Positions 8,599-16,143 of a stretch of DNA of 23,931 nt are shown piece by piece. The notes below the pieces were generated by a model that made no database searches, had not been told where the DNA came from, and saw nothing but the letters and a program-made list of their open reading frames with translations. Position numbers and translations under genes: made by a program. This DNA comes from S012-113 sp965368405 (GTDB lineage: Bacteria; Bacteroidota; Bacteroidia; Cytophagales; Cyclobacteriaceae). The stretch lies in the NCBI GenBank assembly GCA_965368405.1, contig CBDUMS010000057.1, forward strand, positions 1 to 23,931, written 5' to 3'. Position 1 is the first letter of the stretch, and each line of letters starts with the position of its first letter.

Positions 8599-9071
8599 AA
8601 GCCAAGCATTTTTATTGCCGTATAAGCTGCCTCTTCACCCTTATTGCCATGTTTTCCTCCTGCCCGATCCAATGCTTGTTGCATTGTATTGGTAGTGAGT
8701 ACACCAAATACAACGGGTTTGTTGAATTTCAAGCCCACTTTGGTTATCCCGTTGGCAACGGCATCACAAATAAAGTCGAAATGACGGGTCTCTCCCTGAA
8801 TAACGCATCCGAGGCAAATTACAGCATCTATTTGCTTCTCTTGGGCCAAATACTGGGCGCCTAAAGTAAGCTCGAAACTGCCTGGCACATATTTTAAGGT
8901 AATATTTTTACTGGAAATCCCTTCTTTCAATAATACCTCGAGGGTGGCATTATAAAGCGCATCGGTAATCTGATCATTCCACTCCGAAACTACGATGCCA
9001 ATTTTTTTCTTTTTAAGCGATATCATATTCCGCTCCGAGTGTGAACCTAAATTCTGTAGAGATGTTGCCAT
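8595..9071 (-). CDS. ribH: 6,7-dimethyl-8-ribityllumazine synthase
   Basis: RibH condenses 5-amino-6-ribitylaminouracil with 3,4-dihydroxy-2-butanone 4-phosphate, the penultimate step of riboflavin synthesis. The 158-residue protein has SEWND (residues 29-33, with the substrate-stacking aromatic), VPGSFELTLGAQYLA (62-76), GCVIQGETRHFDFI (88-101, with catalytic His97) and HGNKGEEAA near the end. I chose the ATG at 9071 (MATSLQNLG), the usual Bacteroidota start. The in-frame ATG at 9098 would place the start inside the terminator hairpin and add residues without family support. The gene lies directly below that terminator, so it needs its own promoter unless read-through occurs. Confidence 0.95.
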   Translation of the reverse strand: MATSLQNLGSHSERNMISLKKKKIGIVVSEWNDQITDALYNATLEVLLKEGISSKNITLKYVPGSFELTLGAQYLAQEKQIDAVICLGCVIQGETRHFDFICDAVANGITKVGLKFNKPVVFGVLTTNTMQQALDRAGGKHGNKGEEAAYTAIKMLGF

Positions 9072-9075
9072 GGTG

Positions 9076-9112
9076 CAAAAATAAAAAAAGGACAGCATGC
9101 AATGCTGTCCTT
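9076..9112 (-). terminator. Intrinsic terminator below the TPR gene; U-tract may contain the ribH -7 element
   Basis: A perfect 11-bp inverted repeat (9088-9098 with 9102-9112, 3-nt loop) reads on the minus strand as a GC-rich hairpin followed by seven T residues, an A and five more T. It begins 24 nt after the TPR stop codon. Within the T-run, TATTTTTG (9083-9076) is an exact TAnnTTTG five bases before the ribH ATG. The nearest upstream TTG is 16 bp away, shorter than usual, so the promoter reading is tentative. Confidence 0.85.
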
Positions 9113-9135
9113 CCTATTAATTCTTTTAATGGAGA

Positions 9136-9834
9136 TTACCCCTGATTTTCGAGCAATGCCTTATACTTTTTAGCGTTATTATACTCTGGAGTATTCTTAT
9201 AATCATCAATGATTTTATCGTATTTCTGAACAGCCTTATCGTTCTGGCCATTAAGCGAGTAGGCTAACGCTGCCTTCATAAGATACCCTGGTGTAAATTC
9301 CTTGTTTGGCTTATACTTCGCTGCTTTATCGTAATAATCTGCGGCCGTGGCATAATCTTCAGATTCCATGTAGGCGTCTCCTAACAAACTGCTAGCTCGA
9401 GCACCTAGTAAGAGATCATTTTGCTTGAAGTCTTTTAAAAATGGAATGGCACTACTGAAGTTTCCTTTACGCATGTAGATGGCTCCAGCATAAAAATTAG
9501 CTAAATTGCCAGCATCGGTGCTATTGTATTCTTCAATAATATCGAGGAAGCCAAAGTTGTTACCGTCGCCTCTCAGGGCAAGATCAAGACTATCCTGCTC
9601 AAAATAATAAACCGCTTGGAACATATCGTCTTGAGCAAGCTTGTTTTGGCTATCGATGTAATATTTATAAAGGAAGAACCCTGCAACAATTAATGCAATA
9701 CCTCCAAAAATGGAAATCATTAAGGTTTGGTGCTTCTCAATAAATTCTTCCGACTTCGAAATCTTCTCAGCAAGTACTTCCGGATTCTCCAGAAGATCAT
9801 TATGTTTTTCGTTCTTTTTACCTTTCTTAGCCAT
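9136..9834 (-). CDS. Membrane-anchored tetratricopeptide-repeat protein
   Basis: A 232-residue protein with a basic cytoplasmic N-terminus (MAKKGKKNEKHN), a helical linker, one transmembrane helix at about residues 39-56 (the SIFGGIALIVAGFFLYKYY region) and a periplasmic part with TPR-like repeats. These include NFYAGAIYMRKGNFSSAIPF, SLLGDAYMESEDYATAADYY and LAYSLNGQNDKAVQKYDKII. The layout resembles YfgM-like ancillary chaperone proteins, but that identity is not established. I start at the ATG at 9834; a TTG three codons earlier is also in frame. This gene type regularly precedes ribH in Bacteroidota. It lies 47 nt downstream of pdhA and is followed by a strong terminator. Confidence 0.88.
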   Translation of the reverse strand: MAKKGKKNEKHNDLLENPEVLAEKISKSEEFIEKHQTLMISIFGGIALIVAGFFLYKYYIDSQNKLAQDDMFQAVYYFEQDSLDLALRGDGNNFGFLDIIEEYNSTDAGNLANFYAGAIYMRKGNFSSAIPFLKDFKQNDLLLGARASSLLGDAYMESEDYATAADYYDKAAKYKPNKEFTPGYLMKAALAYSLNGQNDKAVQKYDKIIDDYKNTPEYNNAKKYKALLENQG

Positions 9835-9862
9835 TCTATTCAATTTTGGGCTGCAAATGTAG

Positions 9863-9896
9863 CAAATTTAATTGCAAATCATTATCCTTTTTCAAA
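9863..9896 (-). promoter_or_regulatory. Possible promoter for the membrane TPR gene
   Basis: Minus-strand TTTG (9896-9893), a 22-bp spacer and TAAATTTG (9870-9863), about 28 bp before the TPR ATG. A second TAnnTTTG (9861-9854) lies just downstream without a partner at the right distance. The -33 part falls inside the end of pdhA. The region is very AT-rich, so chance matches are likely. Confidence 0.35.
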
Positions 9897-10919
9897 TGGA
9901 TAATTTTCTTCGGCATAGACATATTCAAAGGCATCCTCCGCTTTAGGGAAATCAGATTCTTCTGCAAATTTTACGCTGTCTGCAACGATTTTCTTTATTT
10001 TATCCTCAACTGCTGCTATTTCTTTATCCGTACTAATCTTCTCCTTTATTAGAATATTACGTACCTGCTCAATTGGGTCTAGATTCTTGTATTCGGCAAC
10101 CTCTTCCTTAGTTCGGTATTTTGCCGGATCTGACATAGAGTGTCCCTTATAACGATAGGTTCTGAATTCGAGCAAGGTTGGGCCATCTCCCTTTCTAGCT
10201 CTATTGGCAGCCTTAGTTACGGCGTTATGAACGTTCTCAACATTCATTGCATCCACAGCCTCAGAAGGCATTTCATAGGCGAGGCCCAGCTGAGATAAAT
10301 CGGTAACGTTAGAGGTTCTCGATACTGATGTACCCATGGCGTAACCATTATTCTCAATTACGATAATCATAGGCAATTTCATGGTCATGGCTAAGTTTAA
10401 AGCCTCATGAAAAGCTCCTTGACGAGCCGCTCCATCGCCCAGATAAGTAATACAAAGATTATCTGTTCCTTTATACTGTTCAGCAAAAGCTATTCCTGCA
10501 CCTAATGGCACCTGACCACCTACAATACCATGACCTCCATAAAAATGATTTTCCTTATCGAACATGTGCATAGAGCCGCCGCGTCCTTTAGAAAGACCTG
10601 TCTCCTTTGCGAATAATTCCGCCATCACCTTGCCCGGATCGGAACCCAACGCAATCGGATGAGCATGATCTCTATAAGCAGTAATATATTTATCACCTCG
10701 CTTGAGTGCCGATACTGAACCAGCCGCACAGGCCTCCTGCCCTATATAAAGATGGCAAAATCCTTTAATCTTCTGCTGACCATAAAGTTGGCCTGCCTTT
10801 TCTTCGAACTTTCGCATTAAAAGCATTTGTTCGAACCATTCTTTATATGTTTCTTTAGGAAAGGCAAGTTTTGCGGTACCTTTTTTCGTACTCTTAGCGG
10901 TTGTTTTCTTAGCTGCCAT
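9882..10919 (-). CDS. pdhA: Pyruvate dehydrogenase E1 component, alpha subunit
   Basis: This is the thiamine-diphosphate-binding subunit of the E1 heterotetramer, which decarboxylates pyruvate and acetylates the E2 lipoyl arm. The 345-residue protein has HLYIGQEACAAG (56-67), RDHAHPIALG (83-92), the ThDP-Mg motif from GDGAARQGAF (161-170) to IENNGYAMGTS (188-198), and YRYKGHSMSDPAKYRTKEE in the loop that is phosphorylated in eukaryotic homologues. About 20 N-terminal residues are a Lys/Thr/Ala-rich extension ahead of the conserved domain. The beta subunit and E2 are not next to it here, so it is separated from its partners. It is divergent from recF. The general family also includes branched-chain E1 alpha, but the motif wording fits PdhA better. 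Confidence 0.92.
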   Translation of the reverse strand: MAAKKTTAKSTKKGTAKLAFPKETYKEWFEQMLLMRKFEEKAGQLYGQQKIKGFCHLYIGQEACAAGSVSALKRGDKYITAYRDHAHPIALGSDPGKVMAELFAKETGLSKGRGGSMHMFDKENHFYGGHGIVGGQVPLGAGIAFAEQYKGTDNLCITYLGDGAARQGAFHEALNLAMTMKLPMIIVIENNGYAMGTSVSRTSNVTDLSQLGLAYEMPSEAVDAMNVENVHNAVTKAANRARKGDGPTLLEFRTYRYKGHSMSDPAKYRTKEEVAEYKNLDPIEQVRNILIKEKISTDKEIAAVEDKIKKIVADSVKFAEESDFPKAEDAFEYVYAEENYPFEKG

Positions 10920-10952
10920 TTAGATACTAACTTTGATTAAAATTTGAACTCG

Positions 10953-10960
10953 CAAAATTA
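10953..10960 (-). promoter_or_regulatory. pdhA: Possible -7 element for pdhA
   Basis: TAATTTTG on the minus strand matches TAnnTTTG, 33 bp before the pdhA ATG. No TTG is found about 20 bp upstream, so only half of the promoter is supported. The rest of this 91-bp divergent region shows no clear recF promoter. Confidence 0.3.
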
Positions 10961-11010
10961 GCCAATAATGATCTAACTTGGGTAATTGGCATTAAATTTT
11001 GTCATATCGA

Positions 11011-12132
11011 ATGATAATTAACAGTTTATCCCTCTTCAATTTTAAAAACTATGAAACTGCACAGTTATCATTTTCTCCTGGAATTAACTGCTTAGTAGGT
11101 AATAATGGGGTGGGTAAAACCAATATTCTGGATGCCCTGCATTACCTCTCTTTAGGTAAAAGCTCGCTAAACCCAATTGATTCTGCTAACATTCGATACG
11201 ATCAAGACTCTTTTTTTATTAAATCGAAACTTAGTAGAAAGAAGAGTATTCAGGAAGTTCTATGTTCTGTTCAATTAGGCAAGAAAAAGGCCCTTAAGCT
11301 TAATAATGAAGAATATAAAAAACTTAGCGAGCATATAGGATTTCTTCCTATGGTAATGATAAGCCCAGGTGACACGGCCCTAATTAATGAAGGGAATGAA
11401 GCCCGACGTAAATTTTTTGATAGCACCATTAGCCAAATCGACAAAAACTACCTCTACAATTTAGTTCGCTACCAGAAAGCCTTGAAGCAGAGAAATGCCT
11501 TACTTAAGCACTTTAGTAAAACACAAAAGGTTCTCCACGACCAGCTAGCTCCGTTCGATGATGAACTCTTAAAGCTGGGCACTGAAATATTTGTGGTGCG
11601 TGCCAAGTTTCTGAAGCCTTTTGAGAAAAGGTTTAATAAAGTTTATAAAAAATTAAGTCACGAGCATGAAAATGTTCAGATTGGATATGAAAGCCAGTGG
11701 CAAAAAGAAGATATTGAAGAAACTTTTAAAAAATCTTTACAACGTGATCTTATTCTTCAGCGGACAAATGTTGGTATCCACCGTGACGCATATCATTTTA
11801 ATATCGATGATAAGCCCATTAAAAGGTTTGGGTCTCAAGGACAGCAGAAATCATTAATTGTTGGATTAAAAATCGCACAATTCGAGGTGCTGAAAAAAGC
11901 GACAAAGGTGACTCCTTCTTTACTTCTCGATGATATTTTTGATAAACTCGATGACCAAAGAATGACCACCTTACTCAAGATGGTATGCAATAACGATTTC
12001 GGCCAAATCTTTTTAACCGATGCGCGGCCGGAACGAACACGTTCTATGCTAGAGGAAAACAAACTTAAGGCACGTATCTTTACAGTAGACGACGGAATAA
12101 TTGTCGATACAGAAGATTATGAGTATCAATAA
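11011..12132 (+). CDS. recF: DNA replication and repair protein RecF
   Basis: RecF is an SMC-like ATPase that loads RecA at single-strand gaps together with RecO and RecR. The 373-residue protein shows the Walker A loop GNNGVGKT (residues 30-37) after LSLFNFKNY, a central helical arm region rich in Lys and Leu, the ABC-type signature around FGSQGQQKSL, and the Walker B/D-loop LLLDDIFDKLDDQRM. The C-terminal IFLTDAR segment is also typical. I use the ATG at 11011 (MIINSLSL); a TTG four codons upstream is in frame but not supported by the family pattern. The last 14 nt overlap the start of the DUF721 gene, a conserved pairing. Confidence 0.95.
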   Translation: MIINSLSLFNFKNYETAQLSFSPGINCLVGNNGVGKTNILDALHYLSLGKSSLNPIDSANIRYDQDSFFIKSKLSRKKSIQEVLCSVQLGKKKALKLNNEEYKKLSEHIGFLPMVMISPGDTALINEGNEARRKFFDSTISQIDKNYLYNLVRYQKALKQRNALLKHFSKTQKVLHDQLAPFDDELLKLGTEIFVVRAKFLKPFEKRFNKVYKKLSHEHENVQIGYESQWQKEDIEETFKKSLQRDLILQRTNVGIHRDAYHFNIDDKPIKRFGSQGQQKSLIVGLKIAQFEVLKKATKVTPSLLLDDIFDKLDDQRMTTLLKMVCNNDFGQIFLTDARPERTRSMLEENKLKARIFTVDDGIIVDTEDYEYQ

Positions 12133-12436
12133 AAAGAATCCATATTACCGCAATCAAGAAGCCACCAAATTGGGGGACGCTTTAGAACAAATGTTCGATG
12201 CCTATAATATTAAAGGAAAAGCCGATCAAACTTCGATTGTTAACCAATGGGAAGAACTCATGGGAAAAACCATTGCCAATCGCACCTCAAAACTTTTTTT
12301 TAAAGGCAAGATATTATACGTCGAATTAAGTTCAGCACCATTAAAGCAAGAGCTTATAATGGCAAAACAGAAAATAATCCGATTACTAAATGAAAAAGTT
12401 GGCGATAATGCGATAACGGATATTGTTTTCCGATAG
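12119..12436 (+). CDS. DUF721 family protein (DciA-like)
   Basis: A 105-residue protein. Visible blocks are LGDALEQMFDAYNIKGK, IVNQWEELMGKTIANRTSKLFFKGKILYVELSSAPLKQEL and a helical end, which is the KH-like DUF721 core: W-E-x-x-x-G near the start, then a beta-hairpin reading LYVELSS. In other phyla DUF721 proteins (DciA) help load the replicative helicase, and the gene is often beside recF or gyrB, in line with the 14-nt overlap with recF here. Translation should depend on recF (ATG at 12119; a TTG at 12101 is also open). Whether the Bacteroidota protein is a helicase loader is inference. It ends 2 nt before the convergent aspartokinase gene. Confidence 0.85.
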   Translation: MSINKKNPYYRNQEATKLGDALEQMFDAYNIKGKADQTSIVNQWEELMGKTIANRTSKLFFKGKILYVELSSAPLKQELIMAKQKIIRLLNEKVGDNAITDIVFR

Positions 12437-12438
12437 CC

Positions 12439-14841
12439 TTAATACTTGTGTCCCAATCTAATTAGATCAGAGTAAACTCCTCTCGCAGTTACTTCACCAC
12501 CTGCTCCAGCTCCCTGAATTATTATAGGATCATCGCCATAACTCTCGGTGAAAATTTCAAATAAGGCATCCGCGTTCTTTATGCTACCCAGTGCCGTGCT
12601 TCTTGCTACAGCTTCCAAATTTATACTTAGGGTAGTTTTCTCAACATCCAGTTCCGCAACATATCGCAACACAGTATCCTCTTTTAATCCCTCTTTGATT
12701 TGTTTATAGTAGGAATCTAATTCCGCGCGATGATCAATTAGTTCGTTAAAGTCTTTGCAGGAAGAAAGTTCTTCAGGTAGCAAATTCTGCATTTGCACAT
12801 TGGAGCTGTCCACTTTCAGGCCAAGTTCTCGAGCTAAAATAATCAACTTACGGGCTACATCGCTACCTAGTAAATCCTCAATAGGGTTTGGCTCAGTAAA
12901 GCCATTTTCTTTGGCCTCTGCCAGGATATTGGAAAATCTTTCTGCTCGCTCCGAGAAATTATTAAAGATATAACTGAGCGATCCACTAAAAACACCGCGC
13001 AGCTTAACTACTTGATCGGCTGAATCATATAAATGCTTAAGGGTGTCGATAATTGGCAACCCGGCACCAACATTCGTTTCATAGAAGAACAACCGGCCCC
13101 TTCTTTTGAGAATTTTTCGAATATCGCTGTACGTTTCGTAAGAACCAGAGTTTGCCTTTTTATTAGATGCCACAATATCTATCTGGTGGTTAAGAAAATC
13201 AAGATAGCAATTAGCCACTTCCTGTGAAGACGTATTATCGGCAATTACTATGTTTTCCAGAACCGAATTTTCTAAGGTATCAATTATTGAAGTGCAATCG
13301 GCACTTGCATTGCTCTTAGCAAGCTCCTCGCGCCAGTTGTGCGACAGTCCTGATTCGTTAAAAATATATCGCTGTGAATCGGCGATCCCAATTACTCTGA
13401 TTCTTAGATTTCTACGTTTAACAACCTCCTCCCGGGTAGCCAATATCTGATCAATGAGGTTAGCCCCCACGTTTCCTTTTCCAAAGGCAAATAAATTGAT
13501 GGTTTTAATAACGCCAAAAACCTGGCTGTGAACAATATTTACTGCCTTTCTTAGATTTTTATTATCTACTACGAGCGAAATATGCTCCCCAGAAATGCTA
13601 TTACTAATTAGGTACATCCAAATTTTATTTAGGCGCAACCCACGAATGGCTTTTTCGAGTGAGTAGTTATGCCTGCCCACAATGGCTATAATGGCCATAT
13701 CGGTATTATAACTTATTTTACTAATCTGATCCTGAATCAACTCAAAAGCAAACTCTTCGGATAAAACCGCTGTTGCTTGCTGCGCAAATTGGGCATCTAC
13801 AACGAAGCCAATCCCACGCTCTGAAGATGCCTGAGAAATAAGGCGGACACTGATATTCCTTTTACTCAATGCTGTAAAAACCCGAGCATCTATTCCCACC
13901 TTCCCGAGAAGTCCTTTCCCCTCGATAGAGATTAAGGCAACATCTTCGAGCACCGAAACCGCCTTAATTCCTTTTTCAGCACCATTCTTGTCAATCAATG
14001 TCCCTTGTTGATTTTGATCGAAGCTATTAAATATTTTTAGCGGTATTTCCTTTTCAATTAATGGGCCTATGGTTTTAGGATGTAAAATAGCCGCTCCAAA
14101 ATTGGCTAGCTCATGGGCTTCTTTATAGCTTAAATGAGTGATCCTTTGCGCTTCAGGGACTAATTTGGGACTTGCCGAATAGATTCCATTGACATCGGTC
14201 CAGTTTTGTAGCTCAACAGCACCAATAAAACCAGCAATTAACGAAGCGGTATAATTTGTGCCATTACGACCAAGCGTAACCGTTCTGCCATGCTGATCGG
14301 CAGCAATAAAGCCAGTAATTACCGGAATTGTTCCCTGTTCAAGATTCTGAAAGTAATTATTAACAGCAACGGAAGATTCCTTTTGATCGACTACAAATTC
14401 ATCGTTAATTTCCCTTCCTGTAATTAATAGCCTGCTATCAGCATAGTTCGCTTTTGTGCCAAGGGTAGAAAGTCGATGGGCAATTATCTTAGCACTAATA
14501 ATTTCGCCAAACGCTAATACGTTCGCTTCACTCTCTTCACTGAATCTGTCTGCCAATGAAATTCGAGTTAGCTCCTTTTTAAGATCCTGATAAATATCGT
14601 CTAGCGAAAGGTTATAGTTGCTTGTATTTTGGAGAGCAACGAAGTCAAGTAATTCATTCTCGAACGACTTATTATTCCTAGCCAAATCTATCATAGTATC
14701 CAAACGGTCAGTACTATCTCCAATCGCCGATACGACTAGGGCTACAGGTCCTGTGTGGGCCTCCTTGGAAATGATATCAAGAGTTTTTTGTTGTGGTTCA
14801 CCCGTTTGTAATGATTTTCCACCAAATTTTAGAATCTTCAT
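12439..14841 (-). CDS. metL: Bifunctional aspartate kinase / homoserine dehydrogenase (methionine-operon form)
   Basis: An 800-residue fusion that catalyses the first and third steps from aspartate to homoserine. N-terminal kinase: KFGGKSL (5-11), a helical region, TLGRNGTNYTASLIAG and the NFGAAILHPKTIGP block. Two ACT regulatory domains follow, with the typical RNISVRLISQASSERGIGFV. Homoserine dehydrogenase begins near residue 460 with the Rossmann loop LFAFGKGNVGANLI, then SNKKAN, FFYETNVGAGLPIIDT with its substrate-site Glu, GVFSGSLSYIFN and GFTEPNPIEDLLGSDVARK. The length equals that of E. coli ThrA/MetL. The kinase loop reads KFGGK where KFGGT is usual. As the third gene of a SAM-riboswitch operon, 3 nt after metX, it is best seen as the methionine-dedicated form. 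Symbol chosen by context; thrA is equally valid by homology. Confidence 0.92.
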   Translation of the reverse strand: MKILKFGGKSLQTGEPQQKTLDIISKEAHTGPVALVVSAIGDSTDRLDTMIDLARNNKSFENELLDFVALQNTSNYNLSLDDIYQDLKKELTRISLADRFSEESEANVLAFGEIISAKIIAHRLSTLGTKANYADSRLLITGREINDEFVVDQKESSVAVNNYFQNLEQGTIPVITGFIAADQHGRTVTLGRNGTNYTASLIAGFIGAVELQNWTDVNGIYSASPKLVPEAQRITHLSYKEAHELANFGAAILHPKTIGPLIEKEIPLKIFNSFDQNQQGTLIDKNGAEKGIKAVSVLEDVALISIEGKGLLGKVGIDARVFTALSKRNISVRLISQASSERGIGFVVDAQFAQQATAVLSEEFAFELIQDQISKISYNTDMAIIAIVGRHNYSLEKAIRGLRLNKIWMYLISNSISGEHISLVVDNKNLRKAVNIVHSQVFGVIKTINLFAFGKGNVGANLIDQILATREEVVKRRNLRIRVIGIADSQRYIFNESGLSHNWREELAKSNASADCTSIIDTLENSVLENIVIADNTSSQEVANCYLDFLNHQIDIVASNKKANSGSYETYSDIRKILKRRGRLFFYETNVGAGLPIIDTLKHLYDSADQVVKLRGVFSGSLSYIFNNFSERAERFSNILAEAKENGFTEPNPIEDLLGSDVARKLIILARELGLKVDSSNVQMQNLLPEELSSCKDFNELIDHRAELDSYYKQIKEGLKEDTVLRYVAELDVEKTTLSINLEAVARSTALGSIKNADALFEIFTESYGDDPIIIQGAGAGGEVTARGVYSDLIRLGHKY

Positions 14842-14844
14842 TGG

Positions 14845-16143
14845 TTAGTACTTGGTTTTGGTTCGGTCAATTTTATCTGACCAATCGAGAATACCTCCGG
14901 CGAGGTTAAACAAATTATTATGGCCCGTAACCTGCTGTATATGATCTATGGCAATGGCACTTCTTCTTCCACTGCGACAATAAACAACCACCTTTTTATC
15001 TTTGGCAATTTTATCAAGCTGTTGCGGCACTTGTTTCATGGGAATCAACTCGCCACCAATTGAGGCTATTTCAACCTCAAACTCCTCACGTACATCAATC
15101 AGTTGAAAATCCTCTTGACGGTCCATCATAACTTTTAATTCGTAGACCGAAAGCTCTTTTACCGGGCTGGTGCTAATAAACGACTGGATTAGCGCCGAAA
15201 TTTTCTTTGTCTCAATTAAGAATCCATCATGCCCGAACTCCGATTCTATCTCCTTATAATGACCATTGGACAAACTATTGGCGATAGTTTTCTGCAGATA
15301 GGTTGGTAATAAATGATCGGTATTTATACCAATAACTAAACTCTTGGTGGAAATCTTCGAAAGAGCGTCATCAACTCCCCCTCGGCCTCTACCAATATTG
15401 TGGGTGTCTAAACATTTACTGAGGTAGTAATATGATAGGGCATCGAATCGTTTATCGAATTTCTCTCCTTGATATTGAATGTAGGAAGACACATCAAACT
15501 CATCGATTCTATCATCATAGTTTGCTTGCTGCGCTTCAAAACTTTTCGCAGATCGATAGGTAAGCATCCCGATAGCCCTTGCTGCTCTGATTCCCTTGCT
15601 ACCTCCACCCGGTTCACCAAAAGTAGTATCCGCCGTCAGAGCCATTCGCTGAGATTCATGGATGGCTATACCCCACGCTGACTCCTTAGCGGCACATGCA
15701 ATTAAAACAAGATTATTAATTAAACCTTTGAATGAGTAGGCAAACTCAAGCGCTTGACTACCACCGAATGAGCCGCCAATTGCGATATGAATGTGAGCAA
15801 TTTCTAATTCTTGTGCCAGTTTTAATTGTACATTCACAACATCCCGGACTGTAAATAATGGAAAGTCGCTGCTTTCTGGATGAGTGCTTCCATAAGGTGA
15901 ACCAAGCACATTCGCACAGATAATGAAGTAGTCTTTGGGGTTAAGAAGATCATGCTCTCCGAATAATCCCGGCCACCAGGATAGCACATCGGCGTTTGCC
16001 GAAAGTGCATGGAAGGCCCAAACTACATTATCCTTTTTATTGTTCAAATGGCCATAGGTTTGATAGGCAACCTGAATATCGGAGAGGGTCTCTCCCGATT
16101 CTAGCTCGAAATCTCCTGCTATGGTGAATACTTTATTGCTCAT
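14845..16143 (-). CDS. metX: Homoserine O-acetyltransferase fused to a C-terminal rhodanese domain
   Basis: The first 325 residues are an alpha/beta-hydrolase of the MetX family, which moves an acetyl group from acetyl-CoA to homoserine. The nucleophile lies in GGSFGG (Ser125), Asp276 in GINTDHLLP and His305 in FGHDGFL. CANVLGSPYGSTHPES and NIGRGRGG are family blocks. Residues about 330-432 are a rhodanese domain: DVREEFEVEIASIGG, then the active loop CRSGRRS with Cys389, then GGILDW. The total is 432 residues against about 340-380 for an ordinary MetX, and the frame is continuous with no stop or shift at the junction. Its ATG overlaps the metZ stop (ATGA), so translation is coupled. The rhodanese loop is complete, so sulfur-carrier activity is plausible but not shown. 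Acyl preference (acetyl or succinyl) cannot be fixed from sequence alone. Confidence 0.92.
   Translation of the reverse strand: MSNKVFTIAGDFELESGETLSDIQVAYQTYGHLNNKKDNVVWAFHALSANADVLSWWPGLFGEHDLLNPKDYFIICANVLGSPYGSTHPESSDFPLFTVRDVVNVQLKLAQELEIAHIHIAIGGSFGGSQALEFAYSFKGLINNLVLIACAAKESAWGIAIHESQRMALTADTTFGEPGGGSKGIRAARAIGMLTYRSAKSFEAQQANYDDRIDEFDVSSYIQYQGEKFDKRFDALSYYYLSKCLDTHNIGRGRGGVDDALSKISTKSLVIGINTDHLLPTYLQKTIANSLSNGHYKEIESEFGHDGFLIETKKISALIQSFISTSPVKELSVYELKVMMDRQEDFQLIDVREEFEVEIASIGGELIPMKQVPQQLDKIAKDKKVVVYCRSGRRSAIAIDHIQQVTGHNNLFNLAGGILDWSDKIDRTKTKY

Noticed and set aside
9072..9098. Upstream in-frame ATG for ribH that would add nine residues
   Set aside because: It lies inside the terminator hairpin, and the added residues are not part of the family; MATSLQNLG is the normal start.
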